Shown here: positions 34,391-45,957 of the stretch, piece after piece
Position numbering within the stretch: position 1 is the stretch's first letter
Layout: the number at the start of each line of letters is the position of its first letter
Source of the DNA: Notamacropus eugenii
Taxonomy: Eukaryota; Chordata; Mammalia; Diprotodontia; Macropodidae
NCBI RefSeq assembly: GCF_028372415.1
Contig: NC_092873.1
Location: forward strand, 347,843,390 to 347,907,389
Direction: 5' to 3'
Length of the DNA: 64,000 nucleotides
The notes under the pieces: generated by a model
The model's database searches: none
What the model was told of the DNA's origin: nothing
What the model saw: only the letters and a program-made list of their open reading frames with translations
Translations under genes and position numbers: made by a program

Positions 34391-34984
34391 CCTCATGGGG
34401 ATAGGAGAGAAAACATCCAGGTATTTTCCAACCAGTAATGATGAGGTTCTATTCCTGAAGCAAGAGGCAGTGAGACAAAGTGAGGAGAGAAGGAGGATCG
34501 CCCTGTTTCCCCCTATTCGAAGGTCTGAGATCCTGGAGACTTCACAGACCAAGTGAATGTCCAGTGTCCTGGTTACCCTCCCTGGGTGGTGAACAGAGAG
34601 GCTAACCCAGGAGATCTATGCCTGTCCTGGATTCATCACCCTCCCCAGGTGTCCCAAGGTGCAGAAGGGTCAGGGCACTGACCCAAAAGGAATTTCATAG
34701 ACACAGAGACACAGTGGAAAGTGTGGCCCTGGGAACCCAGCCCAGTGCAGAACATTGAGGGCAGGGGCCTGGAAGATGGTCTGTGTCACACTGACACCTG
34801 CTGGTGCTAAGAGTTAATAGCAGCGACAGAGATGCTGGAAACCCAGGTAGAGGATGTCCTTTTTTCAGGTCACCTGAATTTCCACATGCATGGCCTGGGA
34901 GCAGGGTATTGGTGGTATGTGGAAGCCTGGGGAGAGAAAAGGAATGTGATTTATTCCAACTGATGCTGAAGGAACCAGGACCTA
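34391..34984. other. Unique intergenic block
   Basis: Non-repeat and moderately GC-rich. It holds a minus-strand CTCF-like motif at 34791-34804. No domain in its open frames (99 codons minus, 75 plus). A regulatory role is possible but unproven. Confidence 0.4.
34791..34804 (-). promoter_or_regulatory. CTCF-like motif
   Basis: On the minus strand CCAGCAGGTGTCAG fits the CTCF core at all but one position. Orientation is opposite to the other candidates. Confidence 0.4.
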
Positions 34985-35180
34985 ATGAGATCATAAATTT
35001 TAAACAGAAAGGGACCTTAAAGACCAGCTAATTAAACCTCTTGTTCTTGTTTTTTACAGGTGAAGTAACTGAGGCCCAGAGAGGTTAAGGAACTTTCTGA
35101 AGATCACACAGAGAGTAAATGACAGAGAAGGATTTGGAACTCAGGTCCTTTGATTCCAGTGCTCTTTCCAATATAAGGTT
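34985..35180 (-). repeat. MIR3-like SINE
   Basis: 'aaagggaccttaaagaccag', 'ggtgaagtaactgaggccca' and 'ccagtgctctttccaata'. Confidence 0.8.
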
Positions 35181-35544
35181 CTTTCTCCCTCCTCCACTGT
35201 TCCCTGCCCATTTGTGACATTGTACCATGCCCTCCTCCTAAGATGGTTTAGCAGTGCCCTGCACCACCAGTCCTCTAAAGCAGACACCTGAAATACCTCC
35301 CACCTTTATTGTAGAGTGAATCCAGGACGGTGGTGGCCTCCACTCAGTTTGTAGACACTGAGGTAATGTTTTCCTGGAGAATTCACTGATGGTTAGTGTC
35401 TATCTTGTGCAGAAGTACATCCTGTTTTAAGTACCCCCAAAATGTGAAAAGTTGGATTTTCCAAAATAAATAAAGCAGAATATGATTATTCGCTTCACGA
35501 AAAGTAGGCTTCACTTTACACATAGTCTCAACACAGCATCCCTA
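35181..35544. other. Intergenic, no gene seen
   Basis: No repeat or gene recognised. Confidence 0.5.
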
Positions 35545-35795
35545 TTCATTCATTCCTTTGTTATTGGGCTATGTCTGATTCTTTGTGACCCCATTTGGGA
35601 TTTTCTTGGCAAAGATACTAGAATGGTTTGCCATTTCCCTCTCTAGCTCATTTTACAGAAGAGGAAAATGAGGCAAACAGAATTAAGTGGCTTGTCCAGG
35701 GTCACACAGCTGCTAAGTATCTGAGGCCAGACTTGAACTCAGGAAGATGAGTCTTTTTAAAGCCCAGTACTTTATCCACTAGTTACCCTGGTTGA
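35545..35795 (-). repeat. tRNA-headed SINE with RTE-type tail
   Basis: 'gtgaccccatttgggatttt', 'gaggcaaacagaattaagtg' and 'tttatccactagttaccctg' in order. Confidence 0.9.
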
Positions 35796-35834
35796 GGTGC
35801 TGGGGAATGAACCCAGGGCCTCAGGTAATTCCTT

Positions 35835-35955
35835 ACTTCCAACAACAACCACTTATTAAGCATATCTTCTGTAAAGCACTAAAATAAAAGAGGTGATTAA
35901 GGAACAAAGGTAATTAATTAAGGGCTCTTCCCTCAGAGAGCTTACAATCTTGTTC
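35835..35955 (-). repeat. L2-type LINE 3' fragment
   Basis: 'accacttattaagcatatct' and 'ctcagagagcttacaatct'. Confidence 0.6.
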
Positions 35956-37435
35956 CTTTAAAATGCTCTCCCCATGCCATTAAAATTAGAAAATTCATCT
36001 GTAGAGTAAAGAGGTTGAACTAAGTTATCTCTTATATTCCCTCCAGCTCTCACATTCTAGAATATTAATTCAATTTGCAAATAACTTGATTGACATATTT
36101 TTTCTGAAATCTAACTGTATAAAAGTTGATCCCACTATAATTAGGGGGCAAGGAAAAGATAAGTGGGCCATTCTATATAGGATACCATGTTCCTCTTCCT
36201 TCTACCCTCCTCCCAAACATACTACCCAAGGCATAGAAAATTGATAATTAGAAAATTTCTGTTTCTATCAAGGCTTTCCATCAGGGATTTAGGGTTTCTT
36301 TCATTTTTGCTATGTCTAATAAACTACATAGGCAGAGTATGTTGATTGTGTTCTGTGAATGGGGGTGAGAGGGATTTAATAGAGAGGAAGTTCCATATGC
36401 AAGGCGACAGTGAAACTATAGATTTTTCTTTTTAAAAAAAATAATTCTAAGTAATAATTCATGTCATCTAGTCTGAATTCATAACCCATCCTATGCTGGC
36501 TTTAACTTGTCCAGAACTTTGAGGTGCAGAGATGTAGTAGATCTCTCTCACACACATCCAGAGAGACTCTAATAAGACCATTTGGCTAGTGGCATGAGCA
36601 TAGTGTCAACTGATAGATAATATGCCCTAAAAGCTGCCAGTTCTCAGCATTTGAGATCTTCTCTTGTCCAGGCCCTGCTTTTGCTCCTGCTCTAGTTATT
36701 TTTACAGCTTTAATCTCCAGTCTTAATCACTATAGACAATAGTACTGATGATAATAGCTACCTTGTATGTAGAGCTTTGAGGTTTGCAAAATGCTTTACA
36801 TATCTCTTTGATGACAAGATAGAGAATCAGGCTATATGATCTCAGTACTGTCTTGGCTTTGTGATGGTCAGTCCTGGACACCAAAGGCATGAAAAGATAG
36901 TAGCAAAAATAGAGAACTCAGAGATCTGACTCTCAAAATCCAAAGTCATTTGTCCACGTAGTGGTCAGAGAGTGAGTTTGGCTCAAATGGCTCTCTGTTC
37001 CCCATTCCCAAAGAGTAAATCAGAAATATCCTTCAAAGGTAAAGAAAAAGGGAAGTAGGGAAGTCCAAATTCGAAATGTCCAAATACAACTCTTACAACT
37101 TTTTGGTGTCTCACAAATTTGTTTTCCCCTTTGGGAACTTTATCTCAGCTTTCACAGAGATGAAAGAATGTTGTGGCAACATCTGTTACATTTAAAAAAA
37201 AAATTCTAGGTATGTAGAAGATGAGAAAAGAGAAATGTACTTTTGCTGGACACCAGGCAACAACAAGTCTTGGAATGGGCCCTAAAATGGGCAGGAGAAG
37301 AAGAATCTATATATGAGATAGGGAAGGTGTGGTTCTAAGGGCAGGGAAGAATCTGAGAGCCTGATGGTAGAAAAGCCAAGTATTCAAGAAAAAGGGGTGG
37401 TTGGTAGGTCAATACCAGTGTATTGTGCCATCATG
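35956..37435. other. Intergenic, mostly unrecognised
   Basis: About 1.5 kb without a gene. It holds a short MIR3 tail at about 35995-36060 ('ttccctccagctctcacatt') and a MIR fragment at 36738-36810 ('gaggtttgcaaaatgcttta'). The rest is unique. Confidence 0.45.
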
Positions 37436-37439
37436 GTTA

Positions 37440-37705
37440 ACAAAAACAACATCTGTATAGTGTTTTCTATATACTATGCTAAGCATTTGACAATTATTAT
37501 CCCACCTGATCTTCACAACAACCCTGTAAGGTATTACTCCCATTTTACAGATCAGGAAACTGAGGCAGAGGTTAAGTGACTTGCCCAGGGTCACAGTATC
37601 TGAGGCTGGATTTTCTTTCTTTTTTTTTCTGAGGCTGTTTTTGAACTCAGGTCTTCTTGACTCCAGGTCTAGCACTTTGTCCATTGTGCCACCAAGTGAC
37701 CAGGA
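37440..37705 (-). repeat. MIR-type SINE
   Basis: 'cacctgatcttcacaacaac', 'ttacagatcaggaaactgag' and 'ccattgtgccaccaagtg'. It has an internal T-run at about 37613-37628 flanked by a short repeat of 'tctgaggctg'. Confidence 0.85.
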
Positions 37706-38230
37706 CACTGTCATTCTTTTCAAACTACTGCAAAATTCCCAGAATATCCAACACAGTTATGTTTATGTTATAAAATTGTAAATGTTCCAAGGGTATAAAC
37801 TTTGACTTAAAATACTGGAATTCCCCTATCCTGTACATCTGCAGTTTATTTGTTTTACCCAAGTGTAAGAACGATTTTATAATTAAATATTAACATCTTA
37901 ATTGGGACCTTGAGTCTATCCTGTTGCAAACTTTTGGGATTGCAATTCTGTGTTCTTTTGTAAGCTGTCCCTCCCAGGTTTATGTTATCTATAAATTAAA
38001 GAAATAGGCTTTACTTCTTTGTCTCTCCCATAGTGCCTAGCTATGACTGGCACACAATACTTGTTCAATACATCCTCTTCACTGAATTGGAGTCTACTAT
38101 TGTACAATCAAAATAAAAAGGTCTATTTTGGATTTGCCATCATTTGAGGATAATAAATGCACTGCTTCCCTTTTTTTACATGAATAATTTAAGAGGCTTT
38201 CTGGACCCCAAATGATCAGGTGTTCTACCC
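37706..38230. other. Intergenic, no gene seen
   Basis: No gene. A short L2-like 3' piece may lie at about 38020-38090 ('catagtgcctagctatgact'). Confidence 0.45.
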
Positions 38231-38234
38231 AATA

Positions 38235-38425
38235 CCCATGTGATGTAGCAGGAAGAACATTATATTTGGAGTCAGAAATCTGTTTTCAAATACTATTTAC
38301 TACCTGTGTAATCCTGGACAAGTAACCTTTCTGGACCCTAGTCTCCTTATGTGTAAATTAAAGGGAATTCAGTTAGATGATCAATAAGGTCTTTTCTAGC
38401 TACAAATCTTACAGTCCTATGAACT
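38235..38425 (+). repeat. MIR3-like SINE
   Basis: 'ggaagaacattatatttgga', 'gtgtaatcctggacaagtaa' and 'aggtcttttctagctacaaa'. Confidence 0.7.
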
Positions 38426-38689
38426 CTCTTGGGAGTCTCATGATGGAGGGATTCTTACATAAGAAAGGAAGGTGGTGACCGATGGGCATGGCAAGAGAAA
38501 GGAGAGAAGTGATCAGGAGACAGGGAATATACCAATCTGGAAATTTCCCTGAGAAAGTAGGGAAATCAGAACATACTCATTCAGGGTTTATCACATCCCC
38601 AGCACTATATTAAATATCATGGGTGATACAAATGAAACAGAAAATGTTTTTCCTCCTGTAAATCTCATCTCATTCTCTCATGGTTCTCA

Positions 38690-39055
38690 CAATCCCAGCC
38701 AAATAGGACTGCTGATCTAGTCTTTTACTCTCCCACCTCCATGTACTCTCCCACATCATTTATCATAAAACGACTCCACCTCTTGAAATATTTCTCTTCC
38801 TTCAAGGCTGGTATTTGCATCCTCTCTTTACCTGATCTTCGTGACATCTTTCTACCCACAAGCAATCACCCAACCATGACTAATGCTCTTGCTACTCTAC
38901 TGGATTTCTCCTTTGCACCTTCTAGCTTATATTGAAGGTATTTGTGTACGTGCTTCACTTCCCTACCCCAACTCAATTATAAACTCCATGAGAGCAAGCC
39001 CTATACAATTTCCTCATCTTTGTAACCTCATCCTATAATTTAATATATTGTATAT
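38690..39055 (+). repeat. L2-type LINE 3' region
   Basis: 'tattctcttccttcaaggct'-like blocks, 'cccaactcaattataaactc' and 'catgagagcaagccctatac' in order. Diverged. Confidence 0.6.
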
Positions 39056-39267
39056 AAAAGGAACTTCTGCAATAGAATTTCAGATAAAGGAGAATTAGCC
39101 AAGGAAGACTTCCTGGAGTGGGTGGTTCTTCATTAGGATCTTGAATGATGGGTCAGATTTGGGGAGGTCCCTAAAAAAGAGGAATATTTCACATAAATGA
39201 CCATACCAGGGATCAAGATATTAGAATGGACAAGAATTCCCAGATTTAGAAATCATTCTTCTTGAAG

Positions 39268-39474
39268 CTAGGTGTATGATATAAAGTATACTTCTTGGCC
39301 TGGGAGTTAGGAGACCTGAGTTTTAATCCTGGTTTTACTATTAACTTGCTGTGTGACCTTGAGTGAGTCATTTTCCCTCTACAGACCTGAGCTGTCCTCA
39401 CCAGTAAAACTAGTCTTTGTATTATATGGTGTCTGTAATCCTTTCTGGCTCCGAACTCCAAGACTCTGTGATCT
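39268..39474 (+). repeat. MIR3-like SINE
   Basis: 'gggagttaggagacctgagt', 'cttgctgtgtgaccttgagt' and 'aactccaagactctgtgatc' in order. Confidence 0.8.
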
Positions 39475-39540
39475 AAACTTTGTGTATGTATTGTTGGAGA
39501 CTCCAGAGATGGACTGGACTTGAGCAATTCCTTCCTATAT

Positions 39541-39554
39541 CCAGCAGGGGGAGC
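39541..39554 (+). promoter_or_regulatory. CTCF-like motif (strongest in window)
   Basis: CCAGCAGGGGGAGC matches the CTCF core with one change (A for C at position 12). It lies in non-repeat sequence. Confidence 0.5.
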
Positions 39555-39559
39555 TCCTG

Positions 39560-39824
39560 TAGAAGATGAAATCTTGTGCTTCTGAGAATGGAAAATTAGC
39601 TTTTTGATTTTCCAACTTGGCCAGGTGACCAGAAGAAGCTTGGATTGATAAGCTGAGGCATTCCAGCCAGGTCTGCCCTTAGGAAAATTCCTATTTGAGG
39701 TGTATGCAGAATATCAAAGCTCTCCTCCACTTGTAAATCCCACCACCTTATAATAATAAGTCACCAGCCCTACTGATGAAGGCATCACCAGAACTGAAGA
39801 CTAACCCACAGTCCCTGTAAAGGA
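39560..39824. other. Intergenic, no gene seen
   Basis: Unique sequence downstream of the CTCF-like motif. No gene. Confidence 0.45.
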
Positions 39825-39904
39825 GCAATATGGTATGGTGAAAAGAGGGCTGCCCTTGGAAACATCTGTTTTTAGATCTGTAAGCCAATATACCCAGAGA
39901 CAAA

Positions 39905-40100
39905 TTAAAGCATCATGGATCCAGGGCTGGACGGGATCTTTGTGATCATCTTGTCCAAGTCACTCACTTTACAGTTGAGGAAACTGAGGCCCAGAGGAGT
40001 TAAGTGACTTGCCCAAGGTCACACAGGTACACAGGTAGGAAGCATCAAGAGACAGGATTCAAACCCAGGTCCTCTTCAAATCCAGCACTTTCTTGATTTT
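39905..40100 (-). repeat. MIR3-like SINE
   Basis: 'acagttgaggaaactgaggc', 'taagtgacttgcccaaggtc' and 'caaacccaggtcctcttc'. A short MIR3 head in the other orientation precedes it (39825-39880). Confidence 0.85.
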
Positions 40101-40255
40101 AAACTAATTAAATTTTTCTTTTTATGGTTTATGAGCTTGTCAAACATTAACAAATTTGATTTCCCTCTACAAACGAACAGAAGATCACAGATAAAACCCA
40201 TGACTCTCCATTCTAAATAGTTTATTTAACATTCTTTCCACTGATCTCTCCAGGT

Positions 40256-40380
40256 CCCCTTTTGTCTCATCTGTAAAATGGGAATAACCATTCCTATTGC
40301 ACCCACTTCACAGGGCTGTTGTTAAGCTCAAGGGAGATCAAGTTTGTGAAGGGCTCTGCAAATTTAAGGAAACTGAGGCC
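40256..40380 (+). repeat. MIR-type SINE core
   Basis: 'gtctcatctgtaaaatggga', 'acttcacagggctgttgtta' and 'gtttgtgaagggctctgc'. Confidence 0.7.
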
Positions 40381-40429
40381 CCAAAAGAAGTGTACTATAT
40401 AAATGCTGACTGTTATTGAGTGCTTACTA

Positions 40430-40800
40430 CTATGAAAAGAGACCTGCATTTTAGCTCTGACTCTGTTACTAACTCATTGGATGATCCCAGGAAAGCCAAT
40501 TCCCCTTCCCTATCTGGGCCTCAGTTTCCTCCTGTATAAATGAGGGGGTTGGAACCTGAGGTCTTGTGGTTTTATACGGCCCTCTAGGTCCTCCAGTGCA
40601 GCTCTCTGACTGAATCCAAACTTCGCAGAAAAATATTCCCTTAATAAAAAGATTGTTCTGTAAAACTTAGACTCAGTGCGGTCAAAGAGCTGCACTTAAG
40701 GACCCAGAGGGTCACATGTGGCTTCAAGGCTGCAGGTTGCCCAGCCCTGGACTTAGATGGTCTTGAAGGTCCCTTCCAGGGCTGACATTCTGTGATCCTC
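40430..40800 (+). repeat. MIR3-like SINE split by a hAT-like insertion
   Basis: Left part 'gcattttagctctgactctg' and 'gcctcagtttcctcctgta' stops at about 40541. Right part 'agatggtcttgaaggtccct' and 'tccagggctgacattctgtg' resumes at about 40751. Between them lies the palindromic element at 40542-40750. Confidence 0.75.
40542..40750. mobile_element. hAT-like palindromic transposon, copy 4
   Basis: Left arm 'ggccctctaggtcctccagt' and 'ctctgactgaatccaaact'. Right arm 'cttagactcagtgcggtcaa', 'gggtcacatgtggc' and 'gcaggttgcccagccctg'. It is inserted in a MIR3-like SINE, which dates it as younger than that SINE. Confidence 0.75.
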
Positions 40801-41029
40801 TGAGAGGTTTTACCCAGTATATCCAGAGGTAATCTTTCTTGCTTATAACTCCCTGGGTCCCTGATACTTCTCCTCCTTTGTGGAAGTCAGGCCTGGAAGG
40901 TAGCTGCTGTTGCTTCTCCCACCACAGCTGGGGAAATACAAGAGTCTCAGTAGATGGAGGGGTACATCTCATTCCCTCCCTCCTCCTAGGTCTCCTCACC
41001 CTGTGATGTTGAGTGCAGTAGCCTCCAAA
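40801..41029. other. Short unique stretch
   Basis: Non-repeat, no gene. It is under 300 bases but sits between repeats. Confidence 0.4.
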
Positions 41030-41205
41030 ATTTACCAGCTGTGTGACTAGGCCAGTGGTTTAACCTTTCTCAGCCTCAGTTTTCTCATTTATAAAATGGG
41101 GAGAATGATACACACCTTATAAGGCTTGTCATGAGGGTTCATTAGGATAAGGTATGTAAGATGCTTTTCAAATCTAACAGTGTTACATGAATGTGGGCTA
41201 TAATA
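41030..41205 (+). repeat. MIR-type SINE
   Basis: 'cagctgtgtgactaggccag', 'cagcctcagttttctcattt' and 'gcttgtcatgagggttca'. Confidence 0.8.
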
Positions 41206-41546
41206 ATTATTTTCTTGAGGGGTGTGGCTGAATCAAATTCTGCTGCCATTAGCACAACTGTAGTTTCCACCAGTGGTTTCCCATTAGTAGTTTTCAAATC
41301 CCTTTTGGGGTTCCTACTAAAAAATTCTTTAATGGTGCCTGAAGCAGTAAATAATTACCTGATGATGTCACAAAATTTTTTTTATATGTAACTGCCACCA
41401 TCCCTCCCCTGAGGTTCACAACACATTTTGTTCTTGCTGCTGAAAAGGATTCAAGAAACAAAAAAAAAAAATATTGAGAACCACTGGTCTCTACAAGCGG
41501 CAGGAAAGGGGAAAGTGAGGGGCTGGGATTGCAGATAGCTTAAAAC
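41206..41546. other. Intergenic, possible decayed DNA transposon
   Basis: No gene. The end 'atattgagaaccactgg' at about 41471-41488 resembles the terminus of a hAT-type element. The body is not recognised. Confidence 0.35.
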
Positions 41547-41670
41547 AGGAGTCAGGAACCTGCTAAGGCCATGTGTGACCTTCTAAATCCTTAAGTGTGG
41601 CCTTTTGGATTTGGATTCAGTCAAAAGACCTCACTTAAGGATTTAGAAGACCAAGTTCCCCACCTCTGGC
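41547..41670. mobile_element. hAT-like palindromic transposon, copy 5 (internally deleted)
   Basis: 'caggagtcaggaacctg' at the left mirrors 'aagttccccacctctgg' at the right. The inner 'ggattcagtcaaaag' is present but the loop is shortened. Confidence 0.65.
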
Positions 41671-41714
41671 TTAAAATTTTCATAGGAGGCAGGGACATCT
41701 ATTCCTATTTTTCT

Positions 41715-41935
41715 AACTCCTATGGAGAGGCACTGTGATATCATGGAACTTCTGAGAACTGATTATGGAGTCAGAGGACCTGGTTTCAAATCCTGACTCT
41801 CCTACTTACTTTGTATATGACTTTGAGCAAGTCACTTCTTTCTAGGCCTCAGTTTCTACATCTGTAAAATGAAGAAGTTAGACTAGATGACATCTGAGGT
41901 CCTTTCTAGATCCAGGGGATTCCATGATGGGCAGC
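41715..41935 (+). repeat. MIR3-like SINE
   Basis: 'gagaggcactgtgatatcat', 'ggagtcagaggacctggttt', 'ctcagtttctacatctgtaa' and 'gactagatgacatctgaggt' make it near full length. Confidence 0.85.
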
Positions 41936-42159
41936 TATGGATGGGTTGAATTCGGCTTTGATGGAGAGAATACCAAACACCGAAGTTCTCCATGTCTTTA
42001 TCAGGCTTAGGGAATGTGTCATTCAAAAGTGTCCTATAAGGCAATATAGCACAAGTTACTGGTCTCCCTCATTTTATGTAAACTCAATTTATGGATGCCC
42101 TAACTTTCTGAATTAATCAAGTAGGGAACTAATTAACTTTATTGGGCCTAAAGTCTTTA

Positions 42160-42320
42160 ACAACATTCATTCATTCATTTATTCATTCATAACACAATTA
42201 TTTATTAAATGCCTACTGTGGGCAGAACTCTGGCCTGGGGGGAGCAAGAGGGGGAGATGAAAGGATAACTACCACCTGATTTCTGCCCTGGAGAAGGGCT
42301 CACAACAGAGTTCTAGGACC
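42160..42320 (-). repeat. L2-type LINE 3' fragment
   Basis: Starts with a (CATT)n run, then 'ttattaaatgcctactgtgg' and 'ccctggagaagggctcaca'. Confidence 0.65.
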
Positions 42321-42529
42321 TGAGAGTGGCATCCTCAGGCATAGGGAAAATTGCTATGGGGGATGGGGACTTTGGAGGCTTAGAGACTGGAAGGGGAGGG
42401 CCTGAAAGTTGGAGGATGAGACCAGTGCAAAGAAAGATGGTGAAACCAAGATCTCAGGGTTAGTAATATGCTCTGAAATGCAGTGCTGAAAAAGTATTCC
42501 TGGTACTACAATACCCAACACTATTGAAA

Positions 42530-42645
42530 CTCAGAGAACAGAGATATTCAGAGATAAAGGGCATTTTAGAGATCACCTAGTCTAATTTCTTCATTTTGTA
42601 AAGGAGGAAACTGAAGCCCAGAAGACACAGCCGGGTTTTCTGACT
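42530..42645 (-). repeat. MIR3-like fragment
   Basis: 'ttttagagatcacctagtct' and 'aaaggaggaaactgaagccc'. Confidence 0.75.
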
Positions 42646-43094
42646 TACCTAAACCAATGGACACCATCCTCCTGTCTTGAGGTTTTAACTCAGTTTTCAC
42701 CACAAAATATCAATTTAGTTGGTGAAGGATGTAGTCCATGGAAATATATACCTCCAACTTTAAAAAAGAAGTTAGTGAGATTATAGGATTTCTTTTCAAT
42801 TACTAACTTTATATCTAATCTGATTCAGTAGATTGAGGGATTTGTACCCCAAAATAATACTTGATATACTTGGAAGGAAATGTTGACATTGCTATAGAGT
42901 GGACTGATCATCCAGGTTTTAGATGAATTACCTTTGTGTGCACTATTTTCCAAAGATAAACCTAGATTTTTGTCCCTTCTCAATTCTATATGGCACACAG
43001 AGTCATCTTGGGCCCACACGCTAGATTAACGGACAGTTCTGTCCAGGCACAGGTTTAAGCTCTTACAGAGAAGTCTAAGGAACTAGGGCTTTCT
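42646..43094. other. Intergenic, no gene seen
   Basis: Unique sequence, nothing recognised. Confidence 0.5.
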
Positions 43095-43425
43095 ATAGTT
43101 ATGTTGTTGCCTGTTCTTTGTTTTCAGAGAAGACCAATGACATCACAAGGTCTTGATTTATTCGTGGCTTGGATTTAAGTGAGGCAGAGTTGCACAAAGT
43201 CATCAGCTTCGTTCTCTTCCAGGGTCATTAAAGTCCAGTGGCAGGTCAAAAGTCAGAACGACCAGTGATGGCCCAAGATGCAATAAAGGATGCTGGCTTC
43301 TTTGACCAAGCTTCAAGCATTCTACAATGTCTACTTCTGCTACCTTCATGATTATCAAAACAAATTGTTCTCATCATCCCATTCTGCCAGGGGAAGTCTT
43401 CACATGCTGGGGGTAGACATCCCTC
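43095..43425 (-). repeat. LINE 3' region (RTE/CR1-like family)
   Basis: 'gttgttgcctgttctttgtt', 'gaccaatgacatcacaaggt', 'gatttaagtgaggcagagtt' and 'ccaggggaagtcttcacatg' mirror the plus-strand copy at 53206-53720. Confidence 0.75.
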
Positions 43426-43621
43426 TAACTCAATGGCAGGTTTGAGATCTGTCAGTTACCCTCAGAGTTATAGGTACAGCTAAAGCATAGAAAGCACCAA
43501 ATACTGAAGACCTAAAGATCTCCTGGGTAATAAAGTCCAAGGTAGAGCTGAGTCTGGACATCAGGATGGTGGGCTCACAGGTAATGGAGGTCAGAGAATC
43601 ATAGATAATAGCAGCCGAGTG

Positions 43622-43765
43622 CATATGTATAACCTATATCAGATTGCTTCCCATCTCAGAGAGGGGGGAAGGAGGGATAGAATTTGGAACTCAAAACTTT
43701 AAAAAAAAAAGTTTAAAATTATTTTTACATGTAATTGAGGGGAATAAAATATTATTAAAAGTAAA
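43622..43765 (+). repeat. L1 3' end with poly(A) signal
   Basis: 'aacctatatcagattgcttc', 'agaatttggaactcaaaact', 'acatgtaattgagggg' and an 'aataaaatattatta' tail. Confidence 0.85.
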
Positions 43766-43904
43766 TGCTATCTCATTTGACCTTTAAAAAAGAAATATAA
43801 TAGGGTCATAGAATCTGGAGTTGCATTGAAATGACCAAATTGACAACCAAAGTCAGAGATGTGAATGCTTAGAAAGGGTCAGAGGAAAGGAGAGTCAGAA
43901 TTAG

Positions 43905-44125
43905 AGGCAATAATAATTCACTTTTCTCTACTGTTTTAAAGTTAGTAAGCTCCTTCTTCAAAACAATCCCATGAGTAAATAGTACAAATATATTATTCTC
44001 ACTTTGCTGATGAGAAAATTAAAGCTCCGAGAAGTTGAGAGTTGACTGGGATCACATAGGTAGGATTTGAATCAGGAGCCCTGACTACAAGTCAACTATC
44101 CTTTCCATTATGCTCTGTTGCCAAA
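43905..44125 (-). repeat. MIR-type SINE
   Basis: 'gctgatgagaaaattaaagc' and 'tttccattatgctctgttgc'. Diverged. Confidence 0.65.
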
Positions 44126-45172
44126 ACACTGGAATTGTGAGTGGAGTGAAGCAGTATGTGTCCCAGAGGTTGGCATTATTGGAAGATGCCAGCTAAAACT
44201 GCTTTAATTAGCCATTGCTCTTGCTTTTTGCAAAACCTTTAAAGATCAGCTGCCCCAAACTGTACAAGAATTCTTTACCAATTAACACTTAAAATTCAAC
44301 AAGGATAAAGTGATATCCAATTTTTAAAAACCATTTAAAAACCACAACATAAAGTTATTTTTTGTAGGAAAAATTAAATAAAGAAGAATAGACACTCTGA
44401 GCCTCAGTTTCCCCATCTATAAAATAAGGTAGCTGAAATCATATCTACAGTTTCTTCTTCCTCTGGAGTTCTAGGATACTATGTGCCCACTTCTAATATT
44501 TAAAAAGTTTGAGTTTTTCTTCTTTTTTTTCTTAGTAAAAATGCAAGATAGGTGAGAAAGAGCTGTTATTTTCCACAGCGTAAGCTTTTATGTATATGAC
44601 ATCTTAAATATAATGACTAGCTCACATTTGCAAAACCCTTTCTGGAAAGTGAATCTCTAAAGAATGATGGTCTTATGCTCACTAAGGCTTTAACATTCCA
44701 CACATATTTCTTTGAGTTCTAATTCTTTGAAAGTGATCATTAATATACAGTGAACATGGTAACTGGTCAATGTTGAAGTGACCAGGACATCCTGTTCCCC
44801 AAGCTTGTTTTTTTTTTAAAAAAAGGATTTAATTGTATACATTTCTGTGCTTTTATGTCTCTTCTATAAAAGACCTCCTCTAATGGTTCAACTTGGTGTG
44901 GAGAGGATGCTAGTGTCTTGAAGGCTACATCAGAGGATCAAAGCAGAAACTTTGGTAGCTTTTACCAAAATGGAAATACTTGGAGTATGAGCCCAATGAT
45001 AGGGTGTATATCAGATACTCAAGGACTAAGCTAACAAAGGGATGGATCACTTGGATGGTCACAGGGTGATGAATTTTTCAGCCATGGTCAACTCTTGAAG
45101 GTCATTTACTATGTACCAAAGGGGTTGTGATCAGTATTCAGAGAGTGAGATGCAATGGAAAGAGTCAGAGAT
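44126..45172. other. Intergenic, mostly unrecognised
   Basis: No gene. A short MIR3 piece lies at about 44395-44490 ('gagcctcagtttccccatct'). T- and A-runs lie at about 44810. Confidence 0.45.
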
Positions 45173-45433
45173 TGTTGTTCACCCTCACTGCTTTCAGCCA
45201 TGTCTGAGTCTTTGTGACCTCATTTGGGGCTTTCTTAGCAAAGATACTGCAGTGGTTTGCCATTCCCTTCTCCAGTTCATTTGACAAATGAGGAAACTGA
45301 GGCAAACAGTGTGTTAAGTGACTTGCCTAGGGTCACACAGCTAATAAGTGTCTGAGATCAGATTTGAACTCAGTAAGATGAGTCTTCCTGTCTCCAGACC
45401 TGACATTCTGTCCACTGTACCACCTAACGGTCC
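45173..45433 (-). repeat. tRNA-headed SINE with RTE-type tail
   Basis: 'gccatgtctgagtctttgtg', 'ccattcccttctccagttca', 'tagggtcacacagctaataa' and 'ctgtaccacctaacggtccc'. Confidence 0.9.
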
Positions 45434-45610
45434 CAAGAGTTGGAAGACCTGGGTTAAAATCCCATCTCTTAACAACTTACTGTCAGAGTGAGCTTAGGCA
45501 AGTCACTTAGCTCTCTTGGACCTCAGTTTTCTCATCTGTAAAATTGGTGTTGGGCTAGATGGCTTTTGAGGTCCCTTCTTACTCTTCATCTATGTCCCAT
45601 GAGCATCACG
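45434..45610 (+). repeat. MIR3-like SINE
   Basis: 'gttggaagacctgggttaaa', 'gcaagtcacttagctctctt' and 'gggctagatggcttttgagg'. Confidence 0.8.
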
Positions 45611-45879
45611 CTGCAGAATTACAGCTCTTTGAAGTCATGAAGTACTCACTAGTCTGTCTTGTCTTCCCATTTAGAGTGGAAAGTCATCCAGGGCTGTGTT
45701 GTCCTGTCGTATAACTGGATGGTGCCTAGGACAGGCCTATATTCAGGAATGTTTGTGGTGATTGTAGTTTCTTTATGTTGTCCTCTGTGCAGAGGCTATG
45801 GCTGGACTGATCGTGCCCCAAATAAGCCGTATTTAAATCAGCTGAAAACTAGTACTTGATCCTCCCTGCCTCCCTACCC

Positions 45880-45957
45880 TCTGTCTCCCTCCCTTTTTTC
45901 CTTCCTTCTTTCTTCCTTCCTTCTTTCCTTCCTTCCTTCCATTCCTTTCTTCTTTTC
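45880..45957. repeat. CCTT/CTTT pyrimidine-rich simple repeat
   Basis: TTCC and CTTT units over about 78 bases. Confidence 0.9.
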
